From Aureimonas phyllosphaerae (GTDB taxonomy: Bacteria; Pseudomonadota; Alphaproteobacteria; Rhizobiales; Rhizobiaceae), in contig NZ_FOOA01000018.1 in assembly GCF_900113065.1 (NCBI RefSeq), positions 1 to 64,000 on the forward strand: a DNA stretch of 64,000 nucleotides, in the 5' to 3' direction. The stretch's first letter is position 1. Every line of letters begins with the position of its first letter. Position numbers and translations under genes: made by a program. The notes beneath the pieces were generated by a model that saw only the letters and a program-made list of their open reading frames with translations, was not told where the DNA came from and made no database searches. Of this stretch, positions 44,970 through 53,522 are shown in pieces.

Positions 44970-45431
44970 ATGGGCGACCTCGATCCGGACGTGCGCGAAC
45001 TCGCGCTGGCGATCTTCGAGGCCAATGGTCGTCTGGTGAGTGCGGGTAACGATCTCGTCGCTCACCTGGGGCTCACCAGTGCCTGGTGGCAGGTTCTGGC
45101 GGCCCTTCGCTACTCGCCCGTTCCGCTCGCCGTCGCCTCGATCGCGCGCAACATGGGACTGACGCGGCAGGCGGTCCAACGCATCGTCGACCTCCTCGCC
45201 GAGCGGGGTTTGGTCGCGTTCAGACCGAACCCGCACCATCGCCGGGCGAAGCTTGCCATCCTGACCCCCGCGGGAGCCGACGCGCTCCTCGGGGCTGAGC
45301 GAGCGGTTGCATCGCTCGACCAGGCCATCGTCGATGAGATCGGCGCGGCGCGCATCCGCGAAGCGACAGCGACCATCCAGGCGATGGTGCGCGTCATTTC
45401 GGATCGGCTGGACGGCCCGGACGACCACTGA
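44970..45431 (+). CDS. MarR-family transcriptional regulator
   Basis: 153 residues from ATG 44970. The winged helix-turn-helix is LAVASIARNMGLTRQAVQRI (about 58-77) and the wing FRPNPHHRRAKLAILTPAG. Length and helical termini match MarR dimers. An 18-base palindrome lies just upstream. It is 27 bases ahead of the NmrA-type gene and probably co-transcribed with it and controlling it. Confidence 0.9.
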   Translation: MGDLDPDVRELALAIFEANGRLVSAGNDLVAHLGLTSAWWQVLAALRYSPVPLAVASIARNMGLTRQAVQRIVDLLAERGLVAFRPNPHHRRAKLAILTPAGADALLGAERAVASLDQAIVDEIGAARIREATATIQAMVRVISDRLDGPDDH

Positions 45432-45458
45432 ACCCACAACCCAGAAGGACCGACCGAC

Positions 45459-46325
45459 ATGATCCTGGTATCTGGCGCGACCGGCGGTATCGGCGGCGAG
45501 GTCTGTCGCCTGCTCGAGGCGTCCGGAACGCCGTTCCGCGCGATGGCCCGCAAGCCCGAACAGGTGGAGACCCTCAGGCGGGGCGGCATGGATGCCGTCC
45601 TCGGTGACTTCGACAGGCCGGATACGCTCGCGGCCGCGTTGCGGGACTGCGACGTCATGTTCCTCGTCACGCCGCCGACACCGGACCAGTTCGCACAGGA
45701 AACGGCGGCCATCGACGCCGCCAAGCGCGCGGGTGTGGGCCGGATCGTGAAGATCTCGGCCTCCGACGGCAACGTGCGCTCTCCCGTGCCGTGGGCACGA
45801 ACGCATGCCCTCATCGATCATCACCTGCGCTCGGCCGGCATCGGCTGGACGCTCCTCAAGCCCACCGCCTTCATGCAGAACTTCCTATGGTTCAAGGACC
45901 CGGTCTCCAGGGGCTTTCTGCCGCAGGTGACGGGGACGGGCTCGGTCTCATGGGTCGATACGCGTGACGTGGCCCGTGTCGCCGCGACGGTTCTTTCCCA
46001 GGATGGCCATGAAGGGGCGACCTATTTCCTGACGGGGCCGGAGACCTTGGACATGAAAGGAGCGGCCAGGCACATATCGGAGGTCGTGGAGCACAGGGTC
46101 CGCTACCTGAACCTGCCGAAGCCCCTGTTCCGCGCGCTGCTTCGGCTCACGGGCAACTCCCGCTGGATGACCAAGGGTCTGGTCGTGCAGTTTGCGGATG
46201 TCGTCGCCGGTCATCACGACATCGACCCGACCTTCGAGATCGAGCGCCTGACGGGCGATCGAGCGCGCAGCTTCGCGGATTTCGTCCGCGATCATCGCGA
46301 GGAGTTCGCGAAGGCGAACTCATGA
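45459..46325 (+). CDS. NmrA-family NAD(P)-binding protein
   Basis: 288 residues. The Rossmann motif is GATGGIGGEV at the N-terminus; the body follows the NmrA/atypical SDR layout (VMFLVTPPTPDQFAQETAAI, VKISASDGNVRSP, WTLLKPTAFMQNF, GPETLDMKGAARHI). Such proteins act as quinone or NADPH reductases or redox sensors. Control by the upstream MarR suggests a response to quinones or phenolics, which is inference. AGAAGGACC precedes the ATG. Confidence 0.88.
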   Translation: MILVSGATGGIGGEVCRLLEASGTPFRAMARKPEQVETLRRGGMDAVLGDFDRPDTLAAALRDCDVMFLVTPPTPDQFAQETAAIDAAKRAGVGRIVKISASDGNVRSPVPWARTHALIDHHLRSAGIGWTLLKPTAFMQNFLWFKDPVSRGFLPQVTGTGSVSWVDTRDVARVAATVLSQDGHEGATYFLTGPETLDMKGAARHISEVVEHRVRYLNLPKPLFRALLRLTGNSRWMTKGLVVQFADVVAGHHDIDPTFEIERLTGDRARSFADFVRDHREEFAKANS

Positions 46326-46361
46326 CGGATCAAGTCGACGCCTTCGAGCTTCGACAACGCT

Positions 46362-46586
46362 GACCTCCTCGCGGGCATAACGGGTCTCGTCGGCGGCCAG
46401 GCACGTCGTTTGTCGCCCCCCGACGCCCGCGTCGCCCAAGTCGTCGCCCTGACCCGCCGACCGACCGAGCCACACCGGGAGCCGCGCAACGTCGGGGTCG
46501 ATCCTGCGGACCTTCCGGCCGAGACCTGCTGGTGGAACGTCCACGGTGTCATCGGCACGCTCGGCTTACAGGCCAACGGGCTGTAA
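46362..46586 (+). pseudogene. Remnant of an NAD(P)-binding (YbjT/HTATIP2-like) protein, N-terminal fragment
   Basis: A 74-codon frame without a start codon that reads LLAGITGLVGGQARRL, then VAQVVALTRRPTEPH, DPADLPAE, and HGVIGTLG. This follows the first Rossmann half of atypical SDR proteins (usual GATGLVGG, VVALTRRP, DVVICTLG). The glycine motif has ITG for ATG, and the frame ends at TAA 46584 where some 150 more residues should follow. Recognition is by pattern memory. It follows an intact NmrA gene but is not a copy of it. Confidence 0.6.
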
Positions 46587-46758
46587 CCTGCGCTCGGTGC
46601 AAGCGACGAGGCGCCCATCCCCGCACGTTTCGAAACGATATGGCACCGAGAGTGCACAGCACCGATCAGCTTATATCGGGTGGTCGGACCGCGACGATCG
46701 GGTAGAAGATCGAACCCGGTTTACTGCACGCGTCCCGGACATCGCGAAAGGAGGCGGC
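46587..46758. other. Region between the gene remnant and the hydrolase leader
   Basis: About 170 bases without a recognised gene; the likely promoter for the hydrolase operon lies here. Confidence 0.35.
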
Positions 46759-46794
46759 ATGAGCGACCCATCGCGCGCTAGGTGGACTACATGA
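46759..46794 (+). CDS. 11-residue leader-like mini-ORF
   Basis: ATG at 46759 behind a near-perfect AAAGGAGG (46747-46754) reads MSDPSRARWTT and stops at 46792-46794, overlapping the ATG at 46791 of the next gene (ATGA). The hydrolase has no ribosome-binding site of its own, so it is probably translated by re-initiation after this peptide. The mini-ORF may be a functional leader or the relic of a truncated gene. Confidence 0.5.
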   Translation: MSDPSRARWTT

Positions 46795-48392
46795 TCGCGA
46801 ACCTTTCCATCGCCCCGGTGCCAGCACCCCGCCCATCCAGGGCGATGGTGACGACACCGCATCGACTGGCCAGCGAAGCCGGCCGGCGAGTTCTGGCCAG
46901 GGGCGGCAACGCCATCGAAGCCGCCGTCGCGGCGAGCGCGGCGCTCGCTGTCGCCTATCCGCATTTCTGCGGGCTCGGCGGCGACGGCGTCTGGATGCTG
47001 GCCGACCGTACGGGTCACTCGGTGTGCCTCCTCGGTATCGGTCAGGCTGCGCAAGAGCTCCCCGATGCCGACCCGATCCCGACGCGCGGCCCCCTGTCGG
47101 CGCTGACAAGCGCCGGCCTCGTCGACTCCTGGGGCGCAGCGCTGGACTGGTCGCGCCGGTCTTGGGGCGGGTCTGAGGGGCTCGACGGGCTCGTGGCGGA
47201 TGCGATCGAACTGGCCGACGGCGGCTTCCCGATGTCCGACTCGCAGCGGTTCTGGATCGACTTCCGCGCATCCGAAAGAAGCGGCTGGCCACGCTTCGAC
47301 GCGTTGTTCTCCATCGGCGAAGCTTCGAGCCCGTTTCGCCAGCCAGGCATTGCCGCAACCCTTCGCGCCGTGGCTCTCGGTGGGGCGCGGGAGTTCTACG
47401 AGGGGGAACTCGGTGCGCGCATCGCCCGAGGCCTCGAGGACGCCGGCTCCCCGCTTCGAGCCACGGATCTGGCGGCGACGCGGACGCGCGAGGCGCCGCC
47501 GCTTCGGATGGCGTATCGTGGCTTCGAACTTCTGGCGCCCCCGCCTCCCACGCAGGGCGCGACGACGCTCGCGATCATGGGCATCCTCGGCCGGCTGCCG
47601 TCGTTGGCCGGTGTCGACGACCGCAGCGCGGATTTTCTGCACTTGGTCGTCGAGGCGGTGAAGCAGTCCTTTCTCGACCGTGGCGCGATCGCAGATCCGG
47701 ACTTTGCCGCCGTGCCGCTGGAGCGCATGCTGGACCCGGAGCGTCTCGGTGCGAAGGCGGCCGCCATCGATGCGGGACGGGCGCTCCCCTGGCCGCATGT
47801 CGTTCGCACCGGCGACACCGCCTTCATCGGGGTCGTGGACGGCGAAGGGCGCTCGGTCGCACTCCTTCAGAGCCTTTACTACGACTGGGGAAGCGGCGTC
47901 GTCGTCGGCGATACTGGGATCCTCTGGCAGAACCGCGGTGCCGCCTTCGATCGCAGTGCCACCGGTCCCAACCGGCTGCAACCGGCCAAACGTCCATTCT
48001 ATACGCTGAACCCCGGCATCGCCTTGAGAGCCGGCGCGCCGGCGCTTGTCTACGGAACGCAGGGTGCGGACGGCCAACCCCAGACGCTCGCCCTCCTGCT
48101 GGCGCGGCTGATCGATTGCGGCCTCGATCCGAAAGCCGCGCTCACGGCGCCCCGTTTCCTGCTCGGGCGCACCTTTTCCGACGCGCGCGACGCACTGAAG
48201 CTGGAAGCTTCCGTCGGCGAGACGACCTTCGCAGATCTTCGGCGGCGCGGCCATGAGGTTTCCGCATTGGACGTTCTCAGTCCTCTGGCGGGGCAGGCCG
48301 GCGTCATCGCGGTGGACGACGCAGGCAACGTGACCGGGGCGCACGATCCGCGCAGCGACGGCTGCGCGCTGGGTCTGGCCAGGGAGACTTGA
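46791..48392 (+). CDS. Gamma-glutamyltransferase-family Ntn hydrolase (oxamate amidohydrolase HpxW-like?)
   Basis: 533 residues. This family self-cleaves before a threonine to give two subunits. The N-terminal motif is VTTPHRLASEAGRRVLARGG with NAIEAAVAASAALAVAYPHF. The presumed catalytic Thr is in RTGDTAFIGVVDGEG near residue 340; true GGTs have TTH there, so this is not a classical glutathione GGT. PHFCGLGGDGVWMLADR and the size resemble HpxW, which hydrolyses oxamate in allantoin breakdown. No signal peptide, so cytoplasmic. The partner amidohydrolase and importer support a catabolic role. Substrate uncertain. Confidence 0.82.
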   Translation: MIANLSIAPVPAPRPSRAMVTTPHRLASEAGRRVLARGGNAIEAAVAASAALAVAYPHFCGLGGDGVWMLADRTGHSVCLLGIGQAAQELPDADPIPTRGPLSALTSAGLVDSWGAALDWSRRSWGGSEGLDGLVADAIELADGGFPMSDSQRFWIDFRASERSGWPRFDALFSIGEASSPFRQPGIAATLRAVALGGAREFYEGELGARIARGLEDAGSPLRATDLAATRTREAPPLRMAYRGFELLAPPPPTQGATTLAIMGILGRLPSLAGVDDRSADFLHLVVEAVKQSFLDRGAIADPDFAAVPLERMLDPERLGAKAAAIDAGRALPWPHVVRTGDTAFIGVVDGEGRSVALLQSLYYDWGSGVVVGDTGILWQNRGAAFDRSATGPNRLQPAKRPFYTLNPGIALRAGAPALVYGTQGADGQPQTLALLLARLIDCGLDPKAALTAPRFLLGRTFSDARDALKLEASVGETTFADLRRRGHEVSALDVLSPLAGQAGVIAVDDAGNVTGAHDPRSDGCALGLARET

Positions 48393-48397
48393 GCCGG

Positions 48398-49615
48398 ATG
48401 GATCTCGTGCTGCGCAATGCTCGCGTCGTGACGGACGGCGACCTCGTCGATATCGGCGTCAGGAACGGTCGGATCGCCGCGATGGCGCCGAACCTTGGTG
48501 CTGCCGCTTCCGAGCGAGACGCGGCGGGACGGCTGGTGTTTCCAGGTTTCGTCGACTGTCATATCCATCTCGACAAAGCCTACATCCTCGACCGCTGCAC
48601 GATCTGCGAAGGCACGCTGGCGGAGGCCGTGCGCGAGACGGCGCGCGCGAAGGCGGCGTTCACCGAGGAGGATGTCTACGCCCGCGCCGCCCGTCTGGTC
48701 GAGCAGGCGATCCTGCACGGGACGATGCTCTTGCGCACGTTCGTCGAGGTCGATCCGCGCGCCGGGCTTCGGTCGCTGGCCGCGATCCGGCGCATCAAGC
48801 ACGACTACGCCTTCGCCGTCGACATCGAGATCTGCGCCTTCGCCCAGGAAGGGCTGACGCAGGAACCCGAGACGGAGAACCTTCTGTCGCAGGCGCTGGC
48901 TGCCGGCGCCGATCTCGTTGGTGGCTGCCCCTACACCGATCCGGATCCCGCGGAGCACGTCCGGCGCATTTTCGATCTTGCGGAACGCTTCGGCACGCCG
49001 GTCGACTTCCATGCTGATTTCGATCTCGATCCCGAAGGGTCCGCGCTCCCCCACATCATCGCGGAAACGGAGCGACGCGGTTTTGGTGGGCGCGTTTCGG
49101 TCGGCCATGCGACGAAGCTTTCGGCGTTGGAGCCGAATGCGGTGGAAGCGATGGCGCGGCGTCTGGCAGCGACCGGCATCGCCGTGACCGTCCTGCCCGC
49201 GACGGATCTCTTCCTCACAGGCCGCGACGCCAGACGCCTCGTGCCGCGCGGTGTGGCACCTGCCCACCTCCTGCGCCAGTTCGGCGTCACCGCGACGATC
49301 GCCACGAACAACGTCCTCAACCCGTTCACGCCGTTCGGCGATGCCTCGCTGATCCGCATGGCGAACCTCTACGCCAACGTCGCGCAACTCGCCCGCGACG
49401 ATGAGATGGACGCCGTCTTTGCGATGGTCTCGGCGGATGCGGCGCGGCTGATGGGGCGCGCCTATGGTCTTCGGATCGGCGGTCCGGCGGACCTTGCCTT
49501 GCTGGACGTCGCAAGCTCATCCGCTGCCGTCCGACAAATCGCTGCACCGATCGCATCGTGGAAGAGCGGGCGCTTGGTCATGGAACGGCCGGCCGGCAGG
49601 ATCTTCCATCCATGA
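48398..49615 (+). CDS. Cytosine-deaminase-like amidohydrolase
   Basis: 405 residues from ATG 48398 (AGGGAG 11 bases upstream); TTG at 48389 is an unlikely alternative. The metal-dependent hydrolase fold shows HIHLDK (about residues 52-57), the later histidines in DFHADFD and VGHATKLS, and the aspartate in LPATDLFLTGRD, matching the cytosine deaminase/isopropylammelide hydrolase branch. It follows the GGT-fold gene closely and probably acts in the same pathway on a cyclic amide or amidine. Actual substrate unknown. Confidence 0.85.
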   Translation: MDLVLRNARVVTDGDLVDIGVRNGRIAAMAPNLGAAASERDAAGRLVFPGFVDCHIHLDKAYILDRCTICEGTLAEAVRETARAKAAFTEEDVYARAARLVEQAILHGTMLLRTFVEVDPRAGLRSLAAIRRIKHDYAFAVDIEICAFAQEGLTQEPETENLLSQALAAGADLVGGCPYTDPDPAEHVRRIFDLAERFGTPVDFHADFDLDPEGSALPHIIAETERRGFGGRVSVGHATKLSALEPNAVEAMARRLAATGIAVTVLPATDLFLTGRDARRLVPRGVAPAHLLRQFGVTATIATNNVLNPFTPFGDASLIRMANLYANVAQLARDDEMDAVFAMVSADAARLMGRAYGLRIGGPADLALLDVASSSAAVRQIAAPIASWKSGRLVMERPAGRIFHP

Positions 49616-49793
49616 AAGCGTGTCGAGGGTCAAACTCTTCAAATCACGGAACGTCGCGGTTCGTGATAGAGGAGCGTCTCCTTCGTATTCGGCATCGCCC
49701 GGCAGCTTCCTCGCCGATCTCGGAGGAGAGATGCCGGTCCGCTTCCGGTCCGGTTGCGTCGTTCCCTTGCGGCGGGACTGGGTAGTCTTCTGA
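49616..49793. other. Intergenic region after the amidohydrolase
   Basis: About 180 bases. A bulged hairpin near 49642-49664 (ATCACGGAAC with GTTCGTGAT) might terminate the hydrolase operon; no T-tract follows. Confidence 0.35.
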
Positions 49794-50102
49794 TTATCCG
49801 CTTCTGGACGAACAACGCGAATAGCAGCCGTCGAATCCCAAGACTTCACTGGCCTCCCTCGCCGGGTCGATCGCCCTCAGCTTGCGCCGGGCGTCGATGG
49901 GAAAGTCGACCTCGGTGACTTGTCCGAGCTTCGCTCCCTTCTGACTTCGATGCCGAGCCTGGACGGTAGTGTGCATCGAGGTGCGGTCGACATCCGGGGT
50001 CTTGGTATAGAGGTCGACCTCGTCGCCCACATGGAACGGCTTCAGGGACCGCATTGGCTCGATGGCTGCCGTCGCGCCAATGCGAGAGCGCCCGCCACGA
50101 CC
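49794..50102 (-). pseudogene. Remnant of a hotdog-fold acyl-CoA thioesterase (YciA type), C-terminal half
   Basis: The minus-strand frame reads GATAAIEPMRSLKPFHVGDE, then VDLYTKTPDVDRTSM, QVTEVDFPIDARRKLRAIDP and a stop at 49796-49794. This follows the second half of YciA-like thioesterases (usual form FLKPVHVGDEVSLY, GRTSM, VTEAxFTFVALDxxGKPRP). The N-terminal half with the catalytic region is missing, and the joined upstream codons are unrelated. A longest ATG-started piece (50054) would be 86 residues. Confidence 0.55.
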
Positions 50103-50164
50103 GATCTTCGCAGAACGGAGTGGCGGGCGCGTCGGGTCGTCTATCCGGGCGGATGCGCTGCAAG

Positions 50165-51667
50165 CTACTCCTGGAACGCTTCGTCGCGGCTCTTGCGCAG
50201 GCTCGGCAGGAGCGAGACGACAAGGAGAACAGCGGCGATCACGAGCAGCGAGGCCGAGATCGGACTCTCGACGAAGGTCATCAGGTCGCCGCGCGACATC
50301 AGAAGTGCACGGCGGAAGTTTTCTTCCATGAGACGTCCGAGCACGAAACCGAGGAGCAGCGGGGCGGGCTCGAAGCCGAGCTTCGAGATCAGGTAGCCGA
50401 TGAAGCCGAAGACGGCGATCATCAGCACCTGCACGGGCTCGGAGTTGATCGAGAAGATGCCGATGCAGCAGAACATCAGGATCGCCGGGAACATCAACTG
50501 GTAGGGCACCTTCAGGAGCCGCACCCACATGCCGATCATCGGCAGGTTGATGACAAGGAGCAGCAGGTTGCCGATCCACATGGAGGCGATCATGCCCCAG
50601 AAGAGATCGGGCGTGTTGGTCATCACCAGCGGCCCCGGCACGATGCCGTGGATGGTCATCGCGCCGACCATCAGGGCCATCACCGCGTTCGGCGGAATGC
50701 CGAGGGTCAGGAGCGGGATGAACGAGGTCTGGGCACCCGCATTGTTGGCGCTTTCCGGCCCGGCGACGCCTTCGATCGCGCCCTTGCCGAAGCGGCCTGG
50801 CTCCCTGGCGATCTTCTTCTCCAGCGAATAGGCGGCAAACGGCGCAAGCACTGCGCCGTTGCCCGGCAGGATGCCGAGGATGGAGCCGATGAGCGTGCCG
50901 CGTGCGATCGGCGCGGCGGACTGCCTGAACTCCTCGCGGCCCGGCAGGAGGCGGCCGATCGTCTGGCGCACCACGTCGCGCGTTTCGACATTGTCGAGAT
51001 TGCGCAGGATCTCGGCAATGCCAAAGACGCCCATGGCCAGAACAGCGAAATCGATGCCGTCGTAGAGGAAGTCGAGGCCGAGCGTCATGCGCGACTCGCC
51101 CGTCTCGATGTCGACGCCGACGCACGAGAGCAGGATCCCGACAAGGATCATGGCGATCGCTTTCAGGATCGAGCCATGCGCCAGCACCACCGCGAAGACG
51201 AGGCCCATGACCATCAGGGAGAAGTACTCGGCGGGGCCGAACACGAGGGCGAGACCCGTCAGCGGCTTGGCGAGAGCGGCGATCGTCAGCGTGGCGACCG
51301 TGCCCGCGATGAAGGAGCCGATCGCCGCGATGCCGAGCGCCTGTCCGGCACGGCCTTGCCGGGCCATCTGGTGGCCGTCGAGGGTGGTGACGACGGCCGT
51401 CGCTTCGCCCGGAATGTTGACCAAGATGGCGGTGGTCGAGCCGCCGTACTGGGCGCCGTAGTAGATGCCGGCCAGCATGATCAGCGCGCCGACCGGGTCG
51501 AGGCCGAAGGTGATCGGCAGGAGCATCGAGATCGTGGCGATCGGGCCGACGCCCGGCAGGATGCCGACCAGCGTGCCGACGATGCAGCCGACGAGGCAGA
51601 GGCCGATGTTCTTGAGGGTCAGGGCGACGGCGAAACCGAGGCCGAGGTTGGAGATGAGGTCCATCAT
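50165..51667 (-). CDS. tctA: Tripartite tricarboxylate transporter large membrane subunit (TctA)
   Basis: 500 residues, the TctA size, with about 11-12 membrane segments. Diagnostic stretches are GTLVGILPGVGPIATISMLL, GIYYGAQYGGSTTAILVNIP and GILPGNGAVLAPFAAYSLEK. It is the ion-coupled transport channel of a TTT system. tctB ends 3 bases upstream. Binding specificity lies in TctC. Confidence 0.95.
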   Translation of the reverse strand: MMDLISNLGLGFAVALTLKNIGLCLVGCIVGTLVGILPGVGPIATISMLLPITFGLDPVGALIMLAGIYYGAQYGGSTTAILVNIPGEATAVVTTLDGHQMARQGRAGQALGIAAIGSFIAGTVATLTIAALAKPLTGLALVFGPAEYFSLMVMGLVFAVVLAHGSILKAIAMILVGILLSCVGVDIETGESRMTLGLDFLYDGIDFAVLAMGVFGIAEILRNLDNVETRDVVRQTIGRLLPGREEFRQSAAPIARGTLIGSILGILPGNGAVLAPFAAYSLEKKIAREPGRFGKGAIEGVAGPESANNAGAQTSFIPLLTLGIPPNAVMALMVGAMTIHGIVPGPLVMTNTPDLFWGMIASMWIGNLLLLVINLPMIGMWVRLLKVPYQLMFPAILMFCCIGIFSINSEPVQVLMIAVFGFIGYLISKLGFEPAPLLLGFVLGRLMEENFRRALLMSRGDLMTFVESPISASLLVIAAVLLVVSLLPSLRKSRDEAFQE

Positions 51668-51670
51668 GGC

Positions 51671-52342
51671 TCAGATCGTCCCGTCATGGCCGGCGACATC
51701 CATCGCCGGAGGCGCCTTGCCGCGGGTTGCCAGGAAAATGAGGGCGGCTGCGGCGAAGAAGACCGCGGAGGTCACGCGAAGCGCGGTCTTGTAGGACCAG
51801 CCGGAGAACAGCACGTCGGCAAGCGGGCGCGGCATGATCGGAATCGGCAGGTTCAGCATGTCGCCGAAGAGCAGCATGCAGAACGGCGTGAGGCTGAGCG
51901 CGAGGATGGCGAGGTCGCGCAGCCGCGCATGCGGGGAGGCGAAGCCGCCCACGACGATGGCGAGCGGTCCGGCGAACACGAGCCCGAGTTCCACCGTGTC
52001 GAAACTGGAGAAGTGCATCGGCTTGATGGTGAGGGCGAAGAGCGCGATGCCAGCCATGACGAAGAACGGCCCGCGCAGCGTCCAGACGACCGGTTCGGCA
52101 TCCGAACGGCGCGTCGCGCCTGCCACGACGAGCGCCACGCCGCAGATGGCGATCAACACGGCGACGGCCTGCGGCAGCACGGCCGGGCCGACCGAGCGCA
52201 GCGTTCCGCGCGAGATGTCCGAGGTCAGCCAGAAGGCCAGCGCGGCAAGGGCGATGAGCACGAGGCCGGCGGCGATGTTTCGCGGATCGGCGCCCGCGCG
52301 TGGGTGCGCGTGCGGCACCACCGAACCCTTTGCGGTGTTCAT
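51671..52342 (-). CDS. tctB: Tripartite tricarboxylate transporter small membrane subunit (TctB)
   Basis: 223 residues. TctB proteins are poorly conserved membrane proteins with four or more helices. Segments near 24-42, 51-71, 88-105, 120-137 and 190-208 are visible, with FGDMLNLPIPIMPRPLADVLFSGW in between (in part). It sits between tctC and tctA, as in other TTT operons. It is longer than the usual 150-residue TctB, with a sequence-variable insert. Confidence 0.85.
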   Translation of the reverse strand: MNTAKGSVVPHAHPRAGADPRNIAAGLVLIALAALAFWLTSDISRGTLRSVGPAVLPQAVAVLIAICGVALVVAGATRRSDAEPVVWTLRGPFFVMAGIALFALTIKPMHFSSFDTVELGLVFAGPLAIVVGGFASPHARLRDLAILALSLTPFCMLLFGDMLNLPIPIMPRPLADVLFSGWSYKTALRVTSAVFFAAAALIFLATRGKAPPAMDVAGHDGTI

Positions 52343-52470
52343 GGGCGTATCTCTCCCTGATCTTGTCGAAGCGCCCCACCGTTCATGCCTCCCGGCTGGA
52401 CGGCGCCGCAGTCGTTTTCTGCGGAGGCGATCGGCGGCGGTTCCGCCGCGACTGCTCGGAATGCGCCTGC

Positions 52471-52486
52471 CCCGGCCCGGGCCGGG
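52471..52486. repeat. GC palindrome between tctC and tctB
   Basis: A perfect 16-base palindrome CCCGGCCCGGGCCGGG inside a somewhat longer imperfect dyad, 18 bases beyond the tctC stop. It may be a stem-loop that stabilises tctC mRNA and keeps the binding protein in excess over the membrane subunits. Confidence 0.5.
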
Positions 52487-52503
52487 TCGGGCGCCCGGAC
52501 GGG

Positions 52504-53487
52504 TCAGTCGATGCTGATGCCGGCGTCGGTCAGGAAGGACGCCCAGCGCTGGGACTCGGCCTTCATCATGTCGCCGAACTCCTGCGGGGTATCGCCGACG
52601 ATGACGGCGCCCTCCGCCTCGAGGCGCTCCTTCACGGTCGGGGCGGCGAGGGCCTCGACGGTAGCCGTGCGCAGCTTCTCGATGATCGGGGCCGGCGTGC
52701 CCTTGGGGACGGCGAACCCGTACCAGGCGGCCGACACGTAGTCGGGATAGCCGCTCTCGGCGATGGTCGGAACGTCCTTCAGCGAGGCGACACGCTCGGT
52801 CGTGGTCACGGCCAGCGGCACCATGTCGCCGCTGTTCATGAGGCCGAGTACGGAGGGAAGGGTGGTGACCATGAAGTCGCCGCGACCGCCCAGCATGTCG
52901 TTGAGCGCCGGTCCCGCGCCCTTGTAGGGCACGTGTACCGCTTCGAGGCCGGCCTGCGACAGGAAGAGCTCGGTGGCGAGGTGGCTCGCCGAGCCGTTGC
53001 CGGCCGAGCCGTAGGTCAGTTCGCCCGGGTTCGCCTTCCCGTAGGCGACGAGGTCGGCGAAGGACTTGTACGGCGAGTTCTTCGACACCACGAGCACCAG
53101 CGGCGACTCGGCGATCAACGTCACCGGATCGAAGGCGGTGAGCGGGTCGAGCTTCATGTTCTTGAACAGGTGCGGGTTCACGACCATCGGGCCCTGGTTG
53201 GCCATCAGGACGGTGTAACCGTCGGGATCGGCGTTGGCGGCCTGCTGCGAGGCGACGTTGCCGCCTGCCGAGCCGTTGTTCTCCACCACCATGGACTGGC
53301 CGAGCTTCTCGCCGACGCCGTTGGCTACGAGACGGGCGATCGCGTCCGTGCCGCCGCCAGCGGCATAGGGCACGATCAGCTTGACCGGGCGGCTCGGGTA
53401 GTCATCCGACTGCGCGAAGGCGGCGGGCGCGGACAGGAGCGAGGTGGCGGCAAGCGCCAGGGCACAGAATAGGCGACGGTTCAGCAT
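52504..53487 (-). CDS. tctC: Tripartite tricarboxylate transporter substrate-binding protein (TctC/Bug family)
   Basis: 327 residues. The signal peptide ends AFA before QSDDYP (residue 25). The Bug-family marks are YPSRPVKLIVPYAAGGGTD, GSAGGNVASQQAANADPDGY and YGSAGNGSASHLATELF. GGGAGGATT precedes ATG 53487. It would capture a carboxylate outside the inner membrane and pass it to TctAB. The neighbouring PrpF-like enzyme and hydrolases suggest a di- or tricarboxylate, or an amide of one. Confidence 0.93.
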   Translation of the reverse strand: MLNRRLFCALALAATSLLSAPAAFAQSDDYPSRPVKLIVPYAAGGGTDAIARLVANGVGEKLGQSMVVENNGSAGGNVASQQAANADPDGYTVLMANQGPMVVNPHLFKNMKLDPLTAFDPVTLIAESPLVLVVSKNSPYKSFADLVAYGKANPGELTYGSAGNGSASHLATELFLSQAGLEAVHVPYKGAGPALNDMLGGRGDFMVTTLPSVLGLMNSGDMVPLAVTTTERVASLKDVPTIAESGYPDYVSAAWYGFAVPKGTPAPIIEKLRTATVEALAAPTVKERLEAEGAVIVGDTPQEFGDMMKAESQRWASFLTDAGISID

Positions 53488-53522
53488 TTGAATCCTCCCA
53501 AGGATGCGTTGTCTGGTTGTGG

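Noticed and set aside
46782-46790. GTG at 46782 as start of the GGT-fold gene
   Set aside because: It would add three residues but has no ribosome-binding site; ATG 46791 couples to the leader stop and is preferred.
50054-52360. Plus-strand open frame of about 770 codons opposite tctA and tctB
   Set aside because: Composition of an antisense frame (strings of D, E, R, H, Q), no motif; TctA is certain on the other strand.
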